Shown: piece after piece, positions 22,656 to 34,410 of the stretch | How the letters are laid out: each line of letters opens with the position of its first letter | Position numbering within the stretch: position 1 is the first letter of the stretch | NCBI GenBank assembly: GCA_922989275.2 | Contig: OV277870.1 | Location: forward strand, 32,732,356 to 32,796,355 | DNA length: 64,000 bases | Direction of reading: 5' to 3' | DNA from: Gari tellinella | Lineage: Eukaryota; Mollusca; Bivalvia; Cardiida; Psammobiidae | Made by a program: the position numbers and the translations under genes | The notes under the pieces: model-generated | Told to the model about the DNA's origin: nothing | What the model saw: the letters and a program-made list of their open reading frames with translations, nothing else | Database searches by the model: none

Positions 22656-23789
22656 CAGGTCAGCTCGCATGGACATCAAGTAATGGGAGAACAAAGCAGA
22701 GGACCGCCCATTCTTTAAACAAGATAGCCGGATAGGTGCCAAGAGGACGAAGAAAGAGAAAAGCAAGAACGAGATAGAGAAGAGACTTGCATGCAATACA
22801 TCTAGTTTTGCAGACTCTTTAACGAACTCGTACTGTATACTAATAATAGTAAGCACAACTGTGTCACTATATGTGCAAATGCCAGATGATGTTTCGAAGG
22901 CATAGTGTGTGTATGTTTTTTTATTGTGCGCCTTGTAATAAAAGAGATAAAAAGACGCCCATAATTATGCGGTACTACTGATGTTTGACTACTTAAGAAC
23001 ATGTTGCGGACGATCGATGCCATTTTATTGGTTCATGTCGAAAAGGTATTACACTAAAATAAAGAAGGCACATGCAGTTTAGAAAACGGACAACCTTGTT
23101 GAAACAGCAGTGGTTCAGTATTTACGTAAGAAAGGTTTAGCACCTAAGGCTACTTATGCACTAAGCAGTATGTCCCTTCATATGGTACTGTATTAAGGCA
23201 AGTAGCAGTATTCAAGCTTGGCAGAGAGAGTATTGAGGAGTAAGGCCTTTTACAGTAGCAATTCATGAACTCGTCAATTAAGTGTATGATTCCTTTAACA
23301 AATTGTGCGTTCGATATCATGCAACACTTTTTATTAAATAAAGAGGAAATATAACGACCAAGCGCCGTGGAAAGCACAGTATGAGTATGTTGTATCACTA
23401 CGACAATGCTCTTCTAAGACGTCTGTCATTGCTATGGTTGCCGTTAATGATTGTGGGTTTGAATTGATTCAGAACCCTCCTTACTTGCCTCGTCTCGATC
23501 CATTTATATTCCATCGATTTCCAAAAGTTAAAACGCTATTTTAGGTTCAGATTGTGACGCTTTACACTCAATGAGAATACTTAAATTAAGGAGAAATATT
23601 TCTTAAAAAATGATATCGAGGCCCTTAAACACCGCTAGCAAATGTGAATAAAAATGAAGGGGGTTACGTTTAAAATAATAAATTTGTCTCCCAAAACCAA
23701 ATCCTTGCATATAAGGCTCACAACTAATCCCGAATATTTAATTAGGCTTTGCCGATCTTTACAGTTTTACCATGGGCGAGACGGCAATA
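22656..23789. other. No recognisable feature
   Basis: A purine-rich start (AGAGGACGAAGAAAGAGAAA near 22740) and otherwise ordinary AT-rich DNA. Minus-strand frames of 60-80 codons have no recognisable motif. Confidence 0.5.
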
Positions 23790-24061
23790 AGTGCCTACTG
23801 TCTTAAGGGAGGTTCTGAGGCGGTAAGCTGACAATTGCGATAATGCGCGTAACGTAAGAACCTGTTCTAACCTTGTGACGTTACGCACAAACGCCCAGAC
23901 CTAGGTTTGCCGACTACCCGTCCAGTTTGCTTTTGACGTCGAATAAGACGTTCGATAGGGCAATTATTGAAATCAAAAGAACTGACAACCTGTATTTGCC
24001 TTTGATCTTGAATAAGTATGGTAAAAACCTGACCCCTCTGAACTTCAATCTGCCGTACCAT
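23790..24061 (-). pseudogene. Tc1/mariner transposase remnant (N-terminal DNA-binding part)
   Basis: The frame starting at 24061 (MVRQIEVQRGQVF) carries the paired helix-turn-helix region typical of Tc1 transposases, ending in the hallmark linker GRVVGKPRSGRLCVTSQG. A stop codon follows at 23867-23869, but the same frame continues with NRFLRYAHYRNCQLTAS, which matches the next family segment, so the stop is a disabling mutation within one frame. A further stop follows near 23793. The catalytic DDE/D domain is not found, so this is a truncated, dead copy. Tc1 proteins bind the transposon ends and catalyse cut-and-paste transposition into TA sites. Confidence 0.78.
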
Positions 24062-24846
24062 TGTCGAATTCCATCCAAATGAAATAAAAATATTGGCAAT
24101 GATGTGTTTGTATGAAGACTATCTAATGGTATGAAGAGCTGTGTAACTTAATGTCACAACCTTGTTTGTACGACCTTTTTGTGTTTTGTGCTTTCCTTGG
24201 AAATGAGCGGTACGCAATTCCATTTTGTAACTTTCGATATTAGATCCTGTTCACGGTGATATAGAGAGTTGTTTGAACGAATTTCATTGATTTTCAACGA
24301 CGCGTTTAAAAGATATTGCAAATAATCTTACTCTGTGTTTCTTTTTTGCTTCAGTATATATACCTTAACTATTTTGAACAAGAGCTGTGTATATGTTGTT
24401 AAACCAAACAATCAAATATATATATTTAAGCACCCGCGCATACATGATAAAACTTCTCCGTACACCTAAAATGCAATCTGAAACTATTTTTGGAAGTCAT
24501 TTGACCACAAATAATTACGTCATTATTTATATTGATGACGTATTGATTTATTCTTGATATAATTCGTTATTTTTATCGGTTCGATTGAAATATAGCTTTT
24601 GGCAAATAACGTTCATTCATTTACGCGTTTAAGGGTATACATTAAACTGTTTAAAGCTTTATCCTTTGGAGGAAATCATTACAAGTGAATGCTGTGGGTT
24701 ATTCATGCTTAACATTAAAAAGTTTTGTTCAAAGTTTATCAACGCTTGGTTTCAACCTTTTTAAAAATAGCACCGAAACCTGGAATTCCAAAACGTCACG
24801 CACGACGCTTTTTTATATAAAAATATCGTATATATATGGATACTGC
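24062..24846. other. No recognisable feature
   Basis: AT-rich DNA containing AT-repeat stretches (near 24354-24425). The 5' end of the Tc1 copy may lie here, but I could not place a terminal inverted repeat. Confidence 0.5.
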
Positions 24847-25168
24847 CGGTGTAACGAAGTATTTTGACCCCCATCGAAAAAAGACCCCCGGTCATAATTC
24901 GACGACGTGGAATGAACCCCGGTCATTTTTCGATATCGTACAATGACCCCCGGTCATAATTCGACGTCGAAATTTGACCCCCCGGTCATAGTACTATGAC
25001 TCCCCTCATGAAGTATTTTGACCCCTCCTGAAATATATCGACCCCCATCGAATAGTGACCCCTACCCTCTCCAGCAATTAAGCGACACAGTTTAACCAAT
25101 TGGACCCTAGCGACGAGTATATAAGATATTTACAAACAGTGTTCATGTTAATAGTACACTTGTCCTTT

Positions 25169-25232
25169 GTAAACAGTGTAGACCCAAGTCAGACTTTACC
25201 CACAGGAGCCCTCTGATATGTGTCAGTTTTGA
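25169..25232. repeat. CAAACAGT-family palindrome
   Basis: GTAAACAGTGTAGACCCAAG on the left, GCCCTCTGATATGTGTCAGT on the right; the GAG(C)CCTCTGAT half marks the same subfamily as 13470 and 31152. Confidence 0.65.
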
Positions 25233-25563
25233 AATGTATTGTATAAAACAACTCTAGCTAGTCGAAAATTGACTTGACATAACTAGAAAACTTGAATTGT
25301 TCACTTACATTTTCAGGTGTGAATGAGTTAAAAGATACATAAAATTTAGATAATAAACAAGTTAAAATTCAGACGTGGGAACGTACAGTATACTAAATGC
25401 TGTTCCCGAGGGTGCGTATATGTTGGATGCTGATGGTAGGGATTACCCGATCTCTTTAAGACAAGCTGGTTGCGGGTCTGAGGTATAATTCGTGAACAGC
25501 TTATTTATAAATAAGTTAAGGGTGTAATTCAGCCATGGAGTATGCAGGTCGGTGGGGCGGGGG

Positions 25564-25895
25564 CAGGCAGGGTGTGAATTACTTGAGAAAGTTATAAATT
25601 ACTTAACAAGTTTACAATCACATTGCTAAAGAATGCATTATATTACAATTACCATTACGCAACGTTTACATAAAAGTTTGTAATGCATTAAATTACAACA
25701 ACATTGGCAAAGTAATGCATTACATCGTACATTACAGTCCAAAACATTACTCAAAAAAGACTAATAAGCATATCATATATAACTGATAGGTTATCATTTA
25801 CAAGTTATTTGTCAACTACATAATCAAAGATGCAAACTTAAGAATACATGTATGCAAGTATACAGTTTGTAAAGTCAAAGCCTTTTTGTCTGTAC
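25564..25895 (+). mobile_element. Truncated hAT-family element (5' part)
   Basis: Starts CAGGCAGGGTGTGAATTACT and is then rich in AATGCATTA and AATTACAA blocks, followed by CTGATAGGTTATCATTTAC and AAGAATACATGTATGCAAG. The same order is found in the complete element at 37920-39286. Similarity fades after about 25895 and no matching right end was found, so the copy is truncated. It lies inside the 3.1 kb inverted-repeat element. Confidence 0.75.
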
Positions 25896-26439
25896 ACTTC
25901 TTGATTGAATTACTGCTATAGAGGGGTTCAACTGTACCAAGACAAAATGTATAAATGTCACTGCTGCATATAACACCATTACAGTTTCAAATGCATTGTC
26001 TGTTAGATGCATAAAGTCAAACATGAATACTAACCCTTTACTCCATAGCCTGTTTCTATTCTTGAAGATATATGACCACTTATTGAACGTAGTTTAAAGT
26101 ATATCAGTGGTACTCGATATCAATAAACGTGAACAAGTAAAACTATTTATCCCCCTTTTACATGTACCTCGTATATATATTATATTTACATCGATTCCAA
26201 TGACATTCGTCTTCTTACAATGTGTCGCAACATGTGTCTATGAAGATATTGATTAGATTATTGACAGTATGTTGTACAATATACAACCATCCAAAGATTT
26301 TTAAAAGTAATTAGCAATCTGACATGAATTAATCCTCAGGGTGCTGCTCGCGACATTCAATAATGAGAAGGGGCCTTTGTTTGACATCAAATACGGTAAT
26401 TACCATACCAAGACAGGGCGTGTCATTGTATGAAATATA

Positions 26440-26590
26440 ATAATATCAGGGGGGTCATTCTACGACATCGAATAATGACCGGGGGTCATTCTACGACATT
26501 GAATAATGACCGGGGAGTCATTCTACGACATCGAATAAAGACCGGGGGTCATTCTACGTCATCGAATAATGACCGGAGTTATTCAACGAC
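26440..26590 (+). repeat. Internal GGGGGTCATTCTACGACATC array
   Basis: Four to five units of about 33 bp containing GGGGGTCATTCTACGAC and ATCGAATAATGACC. It is the same motif as in the two ends of the surrounding element. The open frame at 26430-26693 (repeating VILRHRI/TGGHST) is a translation of it. Confidence 0.85.
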
Positions 26591-26791
26591 GCTGATTACA
26601 AGGGTAATGAGGCAACATTGCGCAGCGTCCGATCTGGATATAAGTTGTTTGCAGATGGTGTTAAATGTACACATAAACATGATAAACTGTTAAATCATAT
26701 CAGTAAGAGTTGGCAAAACACAACATAACCCGCTTGTAGTGGATTTATTTGAATGATGACAATTTGATAGGTACTTCAGGGCCCAATGTTA

Positions 26792-26883
26792 TAAAGAGTT
26801 TGAGTTGAGTCTGGGCGTTTGCGCTAATCTGACCAATCAAATACCTGACAACGATCTCAGACTCAACTCAAACTCTTTATTAT
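26792..26883. repeat. ~92 bp MITE with 23 bp inverted ends
   Basis: ATAAAGAGTTTGAGTTGAGT plus CTG on the left, and CAG plus ACTCAACTCAAACTCTTTAT on the right, form perfect 23 bp inverted repeats around a ~45 bp loop. A single-arm copy occurs at 10676-10700. Confidence 0.88.
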
Positions 26884-27964
26884 CTTGAGCTTTTGGTCAC
26901 TACAGAATTCAAGGTCAAACTGAGGCAACAGATATCACGATACTCACAATATTGGTCACTTGCTAAATACGACAATAGTACATTTCGCAGTTGCTAAGTT
27001 ATGCAAGGTAAAGAGTCTTACAAGTAAACAATACTATAATACTTAAGTCATTCGAAGTGACACTACCTTATTAAAATGTAAAGCCGGAGAACACTAAAAA
27101 CACAAGTAATGGTAATAAAAAGATGACCAAACTATACCTGCAAGTGCAGCTTAATAAAGGTTTTACAGTTGTTTTGATACTAACTTTATTTCAGATTTAA
27201 CGACCGAGATCAAGCTCGAGTCAGTGTCTTGAGACTAGAACAGTTGAAACGAAACCCGCAACCAAAGCACAGATTAGATCAAAGTGTGTTGGCCAAACTG
27301 AGATACTTTTCAACAGTACTGTTGTGTTTTCGAAAAAATAAACGTAAACCTTTAGTCATGTTTAAAAAGAAATGCATTAAGAAAATTCCAAAGCTTTTGT
27401 CACGGAGCCCCCTCAAAATCTCCCATATTTGGGCACTAACGTATTGACTTGCCAACTGACAGGTATCCTTCTAAACCAATAGAACGTACATGTATGAGCG
27501 CCGTGGTACCAAATAAATGCCATAAAAGTTGTTGATCGAAAAATAATGTAAAAGGTCAAGGTCACAGTGACCTGAAACGTGAAAACTTTACAGGCTATGT
27601 TATAGGCCACTTGCCATGGCAAATTGTACTCACACACCAACTTTGGTAAATCTTGTTGATGTAATAAAGAAAATATGTTCTAAACTAAAGGTACATGTGA
27701 AGACGGAATCACTTCCAGACACGCGCAATTTTGTCACTACATACGCCCAAAATTGAGCTTTGGGGTATATATAAACATATTTAGCACTTGCAAAACTAAC
27801 TTTACACCAAATATAAAGGTAAGTATAAAGGGGGTCATTTTTCGACAGAAGGGGGTCAATATTCGACGATGGGGGTACTTTTTCGACGACAGGGGTCATT
27901 CTACGACGTCGAATTTTGACCGGGGGGTCACTTTTCGATGGGGGTCAAAATACTTCGTTACACC

Positions 27965-28225
27965 GGCGGCAGTAGTTCAGTGGTAACAAATTGGACTACA
28001 GGACCAGGTGTCGTGAGTTCGATCCCCCGCCGGACCAGCGGTCTGACTAGGGGAGTTTTTTTCTGAATCCCCGATTATGTACAGGAATGTTCTTGAGCAA
28101 GACATATACTGCGAATAGCTCCTCTCCACCAAGGGGTTAAAATGGGACATGTGAAGGGTCTGAGTCGGTACTGCGGCTGCATTTGACTGCGCCATATATT
28201 AGCAGTGCTCAATATTGTAGGCAAG
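27965..28225 (+). repeat. tRNA-derived SINE
   Basis: The head GGCGGCAGTAGTTCAGTGG (A-box region) and GAGTTCGATCCCCC (B box) about 35 nt later form an internal Pol III promoter and a tRNA-like sequence. A roughly 190 bp body follows (CTGAATCCCCGATTATGTAC, TTCTTGAGCAAGAC, TCTGAGTCGGTACTGCGG). It starts exactly at the right end of the 3.1 kb element, sharing the CCGG/GGCGG junction. Molluscs carry many tRNA-type SINEs; the exact family is not assigned. Confidence 0.7.
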
Positions 28226-30271
28226 ATGGCTCAATGATCAGGGGAGTAAATGTACAGTCGGCTGAGCGGTCATTCGGACTGAAAGTAGACTTTAGCTTGG
28301 TATATTACTTTAGCTCGTAAAAGCCGTGATGTCATCATCTGATTCAAAGATTTCAGTCCCCATGTTTTGTTGTTGCCTAGTTTTGCGGAAGTTATTCACG
28401 AGCAAATCAAACACTTTTCTAAGTCTGTCACGGATTGAATTGAATCGGAACATCTTTGATTTTATCATGCATTACTTAAGAACGGAACAAAAGCAAGCTT
28501 TTTATCCTTATCATATATACAAACAGTCTACATCAAACTCAATGTTCTAGCTTTAATTTACCGATATCTATCAAACAAACTGCTTTAGATTACAAAATAT
28601 TGCGTGCGAAATGATATGTATCGCCTTTCCTCATAACGTCTTGCCAATCAGTCAAAACCCTCAGACTTCTAAGCTTGGTTGATCTAGTAGTTATATTTAT
28701 CTATAGAGGTAAAGCAAATTCTTAACGTTTGCAATAAATCCAAATGAATGACGCTGGTCGCGACTGCGACCCTGATAAGACACCGCTTCAGGATCGTTTG
28801 GAAGGTCATTTGTTGCTTTTGTTTTGACGGTGAAAGGATTAAATCAAGCATACTGTAACACAATTTTCTTCCAATCATCGTCAACTCTACGAATTTGATT
28901 GGCTGACACTGCACATATGACCAATGACCAATGTGTCAGGAACCGTACACCTTGATCGATTTGGGTAGTACTGAAGATAAATTTGACAAGTGGTTCACAC
29001 TTATATTTAAAGATTTTTAGCTTTAATTCCATCGCAAAAAAGTCTTAGTGGCCATTTGACCGCCCTTTAATCACTAATTTATAAATTGGCAAAATATCCC
29101 CACATGCTAATTTTATTAGATTTGTTTTTACCTGGATAATTCTATTTTGTTGTAATTTTCAATCTAGACAATTCGTTTTATGCAAATTTTGTTCTAAACT
29201 TTCATGTTAATAATAGTAATTATAACAACATTTGGAATATATTAGAAGAGACAAAGTCACAATGTTAAATTATCTCCCTTTTAGTTTATTTAATTGCCAA
29301 ATATTTGTACAAAAGTTCATATAACCATACAACTGAAATGATGAAAATATACTCACGAATATATGTGCAAAAAGGTCGGGCTACAAGCTCTTCCAACGCT
29401 AGTAACAGCCCTGCCCTTTTTAGTACGAGGGCATCGATGTACACTATCAACACACTGACGAAGAACAATTCAACATTCAGAATGAATTATGCAATGTTAA
29501 AGTGATGAAAATGTCTCTTAATTCTTTACTTTTTAATATTTATTTTAAGTTTAAAAACAAAGGATTAGTTAATAGTTCGAATGACTTAAAATTCTAGATT
29601 GTAATATATCTCATACATCACGAACATATCTAATGAAAATGTTGCTATCAATTCGAAACTTACCACAATAGATTACCACGTGTACACAATATTACATCTC
29701 TCATAATTCATCTAACAGGATCCATCACTCGACAACCTTTGAATCAACTACACAATAATAGTTCCCAGGATGTTTTGCTTGATAAGGTAATTCATTTCAA
29801 AAGGCATCCCATTTCCCAGTTCTAGATTGTGTCCATCCTCATCCTTCTGGATGTGGTAGAAAAACATGAGTGCTACAAGAGACTAGCTCCAGTAGTAACA
29901 ACTTTGGTATTTTTCTATCCGTACATGTTGAAGCCATGCTCTATCCTTATAAAAACAAATAAATTATTGCTTCATTGACACAAAATATTGGACTTGTCTT
30001 GTCATATAGCAGGATAATGAATATTTTAAGTGTAGTTATCGCTTCATCAACACTGAAGTATGGTTATGGCTTCATCAACAGCATCTATCAGCATTCGTTG
30101 TCGGTAGCCTCCGTCCGTGTAGGAGTACGATGGATTGCGCCATGAAGTTACAGTTGAAGCTCAAATCTTTGATCCGCTGTCCCTACTGCAACTGTCCAAG
30201 ATGTAGAATTACTGTTATCAGTAGTATCATAACTAGTGGTAATAATGATATTACTACCATAACTTTTATCA
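28226..30271. other. No recognisable feature
   Basis: AT-rich. A half palindrome (CTGATAAGACACCGC near 28772) and a reversed GGGAGATAA motif near 29270 are the only familiar items. Short open frames lack recognisable motifs. Confidence 0.5.
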
Positions 30272-30296
30272 ATATTATTATTATTATTATTATTAT

Positions 30297-30341
<45 letters not shown>

Positions 30342-30362
30342 AAGCAGTAGTAGTAGAAGTAT
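30272..30362. repeat. Compound (ATT)n-(AGT)n microsatellite
   Basis: About nine ATT units pass directly into about seventeen AGT/AGA units. Frames across it give poly-Ile, poly-Ser or poly-Leu and are not genes. Confidence 0.97.
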
Positions 30363-31151
30363 AATCAAAAGCGTCATCATAGATAACAGCAGAACTAGCA
30401 CTACCTCAGGTAAGGACGTGCTTGATCGTTTAAACAAAGCTGAACGCAATCCTAATTCAATAAAACAGAACATACATTTATAGTAAGACTGTATATCATT
30501 TGTTTTATAAACAGAGTGTTGATGTGAACACTAGACGAATATTCTCTAGTTGCTAACTGTAACATTAATGCCATCATGGAGGATTACTGTGGGAAAGGTA
30601 TCGCAACCGCAGGTATAGAGTATTTGTAGTATCAATGTAATTTGAATGGCAAACAGATGAGAGACATATCAGACAGAAAAGTATACTGCGTCTGCCTGAT
30701 CCGACTCCAAACTGTTTTTACAGTGAAGCTCATTTATAATGAAATACTTTTTGTAAGTTTAGAGGCATTATGTCACGATATCAAATTCATGTACTGCTTT
30801 AATTACCACATGTTAGTCGTGATAGTTTTGCTGCTATGCATAGGAAAAAAAACAAATAAGAGTTTGATTTCGTTCACATCCTATTGTATAAAACTTTCGT
30901 TTTATCAGAACCATTTTACTATACGTTAATTCGAGATAGGAGAATACATTTTGTTTTGTTACATTTAATATTTCGTTATATCCAGTTACGTTATAAGCGA
31001 GCTTCACTGTAATTGATTTTGTCTTATTAAGTCGGTAACGATTATTTAAACCGTGCTATTTGAGGACAATTTCTGATAGACATTTACATAGTCAACTCGT
31101 GTGACTCGTCATTATCTAACGTTATACATGTGAAAGGTACACTTTCCCTAT

Positions 31152-31216
31152 GCAAACAGTGTATACTCTAATCAGAGGGCTTCTGCAGACACCCTCTGAT
31201 CAGGTTATGCACTGTA
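31152..31216. repeat. CAAACAGT-family palindrome
   Basis: GCAAACAGTGTATACTCTAA, centre AGAGGGCTTC/ACCCTCTGATCAG, end TATGCACTGTATG. A perfect inner stem GAGGG/CCCTC. Confidence 0.75.
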
Positions 31217-32469
31217 TGTCTTTTTGCAACATATTGCTTAAATCTAAATGTAAATTTGAAGTGTCCACAAAAGCGGTAAATGAGTTTAGGGTATTATTGT
31301 GGAAAGAAGTTTTATACTACAAGTATATAGAAACAATTCATTATCTCTGAAACCGAGACTCATTAATTCAACCCTTTTATCGCCATATAGACTACAGACT
31401 GTACACGATGCCTGATCAGGGATCGACACTGTTAAAGCATCATTTTGATATATTTGGGCAGAGCAGAAATTCTGCCTTAAATATAGCTTCGGATTAAATG
31501 TACAGACCACAAATGTAATGCAGACAATATTTTGGTGTTGGCAGTACGAAAGCTAATAAAAGTGTGACAGTGATAAGTGTAAAGAAGATGGAAAGTTGGC
31601 CGACAAAATCAGCCGGAATGGTTAAGGAAATGGTGTATTAGTCTGCCACTTGAACGACAGTTCAGTTAAAATTGACCTCAACCGGTAAATAAATACAAAT
31701 TGTCTAGAAACGCAATGTTCCATTGAAAAAGACGTTATTCTTTCCGTTTTGCAAACACAATTCATTTACATGTTGAAACTGAAGTTCTTGAATACAGTGA
31801 TAACCTTTTCAAGTATGTGTGGTAAGCAGTTTGGTGTCTGATCTGATCTTTATATGCAGTGATGTGCGTATCGTTAAATTGTAAACGGACGACATTTTAT
31901 CCTCAGCTTAAACAAACTCGCTGCAAATCGAGTTCTGAATATTTATTGTCTGAATTCAAAATCAGATTTAAGGAAGTATCAATAAAAAAATGACGAAATA
32001 ATAATTACTTTACATATTATCGGTATTTAAATTGTTTATAAAGTCAAGAGCTGTCTCCTTCGGAAGAGAAATGGAGAAAACAGTATATGTAATTGTATAA
32101 TGTGTTCATCAAGACGTTATTCAGTTCCGTTTTTCTGTTTTCCTCATTTTTTGTTTTCAGATTGAAGACCGATGAAAACTTAAAGCATGTTGAAAGTAAT
32201 GGAGTTAAAGCGCGTTTAATTTTACTGTCTGCCTGCTTTAAACTACAATAATTTATGTTAGTATATAGAACATGTTTTTTTTACACTGCATATTTATGAC
32301 TGTTTATATTGCAAGTATTTTCTTTAGTGAAGAAATGAATCCATTGCGTAACAAAGCGTATCTATTGAATAGTGGGTTACACACACAAAACGCAATGAAA
32401 CGATATCTTGACAATCGCACTGCAATGATGTCTAGAAAATAATAGCTTTTTGAAAATACTTACAACAAA

Positions 32470-32530
32470 TAGTATGGAGCCTGACTAGACACCGAGCAAC
32501 TCAACGTCTTATCTGGCTACAAGCTGTTTG
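32470..32530. repeat. CAAACAGT-family palindrome, diverged
   Basis: TATGGAGCCTGACTAGACACC on the left is answered by CGTCTTATCTGGCTACAAGC and TGTTTG on the right. Confidence 0.55.
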
Positions 32531-33410
32531 TTAGCAAAGAACATAACATGTTTAGCAGGGAAGCGTTTATTCGGAAGGAATAAAGTGTTCTCCAATATAT
32601 AAACAGCCCTTTGAAATATAAATCCTGTTAAGGACAGGCCGTTGTTTTATGAGCAAAGTAAAACAACTTCGATGAAAATTATACTGTTAATTTAACGAAA
32701 TCGTAACAAGACTCTTGCTTCGCAAGAAGACGTTAATAAGACTGTCACTTCCCTCAGAGAAATTTTGATTATAGTTTGGCTTTTATGTGTCGCAGACGAT
32801 ACACCGGACACTGATTACCCAGAACTCTAGAATTACGTCGCCCATTATTATATCTAACCATCTTTGTCTTCTTCTTTTGATATATGCCATGTTAAGTAAT
32901 TCTATGACGAGGTTATTACAACAATAATTAAAGAACCGAAATCTGACTTTTAACTACAAATAATGTCTGTCATATAATTTTTAGCCTATAGGTCTCATTC
33001 ATAAAGTTAGTTTTCCCATTAGTTAAAGTATGTTGTTCGCTAAAGATTAAAGAAACAATAAAAGAATTAATCTAAAAACACATAATCGATGAAATACTAG
33101 TAGTTGTTGAAAGAGGATTGGTTCCGGAGAGGACGCCAAGTATTTATTTGCAAACTTGATGATAATTTCTCAACAAAAAACGGTACATTGAATTTGTATA
33201 CATATATATAAAGATTATACCACTACTACAACTACAGTGGCAAATACTTAATTATTTACCACGTAACACTTCTCCTTAAGATAGTTGTTCCCTTTACACA
33301 AAAGTCTACTAATAATAATCTGCTTTCAATATTGCTTGTCTACTTTTATTTCCTAAACTTGTAATTAAGGTGAAATAAATCAAGTAATATAATTATCAGT
33401 GTCAAACAGC

Positions 33411-33455
33411 TTGCATCCTTGTCAGCCGCTGCGATACACACTCCAAACTGTTTGA
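33411..33455. repeat. CAAACAGT-family palindrome, shortened
   Basis: GTCAAACAGCTTGCATCCTT ... CACTCCAAACTGTTTGA around a CAGCCGCTGCG centre. Confidence 0.55.
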
Positions 33456-33778
33456 AAATATCCATTGTACTCAGGGTAAGGCGACCAAGGGCTTAATGTT
33501 CCCTCCCTTTAACAACCCCACAAAATATATGTCTTCGAATATGTGTTATTGTAGAGAGGCAGCAATGTAATGCATTTTTATGAATCTTTTGAAAATAGGG
33601 GTTTTGTGAGATGGGTAAGTGGTAATGTCTTCATATGGTACGCTGTGCAATGTGAGTAATCATTTACCGTTACCATTTGGTGTTTTGTTCATGTATTGTA
33701 ACATGAAATCCCAATCATGAACTCCCAATCAGTCAGCTCCCTTATATCTATGTTGGGGGGATATTTCGTTACAGGATA

Positions 33779-33885
33779 CAGTGAAGCTCGCGAATTTGGA
33801 TATAACGAACTAATGATATGACAAAACAAAATGCACTCCCTATCTCTAAGTAACTTATAATGAAATGGATTGTCTCACCTCTCGG
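33779..33885 (-). repeat. Dispersed GCGAGCTTCACTGTA repeat, inverted copy
   Basis: Begins ACAGTGAAGCTCGCGAATTT and continues with GATATAACGAA and AAAACAAAATGCACTCCCTA. The last block matches GAATACATTTTGTTTTGTTA in the copy at 30940-31013 in reverse complement. Confidence 0.6.
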
Positions 33886-33944
33886 ACAGAGGTATTTCGA
33901 AATCTAGGGTGTGTGAGATAACCTTATCTGTCCGGACAAACAAG

Positions 33945-34014
33945 CCGAACATTGTTTGTTATTGCCGTTGTCATGACGTCGTCATGACGTCGTCATGCAT
34001 GCATTAGCGCATTA
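33945..34014 (-). repeat. Penelope-like element 3' tail (second copy)
   Basis: ACATTGTTTGTTATTGCCGT, TGTCATGACGTCGTCATGAC and GCATTAGCGCATTA occur here and at 42381-42475. In the second place they directly follow the end of a GIY-YIG-like frame, so this copy is read as an isolated 3' end of the same element. Confidence 0.6.
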
Positions 34015-34264
34015 AAATATACTGCTTGACATTAAGGAATCTGGTTAGTAGATCTATATTCAGTTCATAAAGGCTTTATAGTTAATAAATCAAGTGAGGT
34101 AACGGTTTTAAACAACAACACATGTGTTAATTTATTAAGTTGTTGAAACTTGTGTACTTCTTTTCTCTATATCCGTCTGCCATGCATGAGGCGAAAGCGA
34201 AAATACAACTCGTCACTGTATAGCAAGTTGAACGCGTTTTAAGGGTTGACGGGGCGAGAACATA

Positions 34265-34410
34265 AATCTAACACCACAGTTGAGTGTCAGATGGATATCC
34301 CATCTCGGTATGAAGATTTTTAAGAACACTCGGCGGAGCCTCGTGTTTCTAAAATATCTTCAAACCTCGGGTGAGATATCCTTATCTGACACTAACGGTG
34401 GTGTTAGATT
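34265..34410. repeat. 146 bp foldback with CTCGGCGGAGC loop
   Basis: The left arm AATCTAACACCACAGTTGAG, GTGTCAGATGGATATCCCAT and GAAGATTTTTAAGAACAC is mirrored by the right arm with a few mismatches and small indels. The centre is ACTCGGCGGAGCCTCG. The same centre occurs in the unrelated-armed foldback at 58444-58584. A plus-strand frame at 34280-34513 runs through it and is not a gene. Confidence 0.85.

Larger units (their letters stand above)
24847..27967. mobile_element. 3.1 kb inverted-repeat element with GACCCCCGGTCAT arrays
   Basis: The left end CCGGTGTAACGAAGTATTTT plus GACCCCCATCGAAAA is mirrored at the right end by TTTTCGATGGGGGTC plus AAAATACTTCGTTACACCGG, giving near-perfect termini of over 30 bp. 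Inside each end are short arrays of GACCCCCGGTCAT and TCGACGTCGAA blocks (24847-25073 and 27826-27967), and a third array sits in the middle (26440-26590). No transposase frame was found, so it is probably non-autonomous. Internal DNA includes a truncated hAT fragment, a small MITE and a CAAACAGT palindrome, all presumably later insertions. Confidence 0.8.
30363..33410. other. AT-rich DNA with scattered palindromes only
   Basis: No gene recognised. It holds CAAACAGT-family copies at 31152-31216 and 32470-32530, partial copies near 30690, 31395 and 31826, and a GCGAGCTTCACTG repeat at 30940-31013. Confidence 0.5.

Noticed and set aside
30130..30483. Poly-Ser/poly-Ile frames
   Set aside because: They are translations of the ATT/AGT microsatellite.
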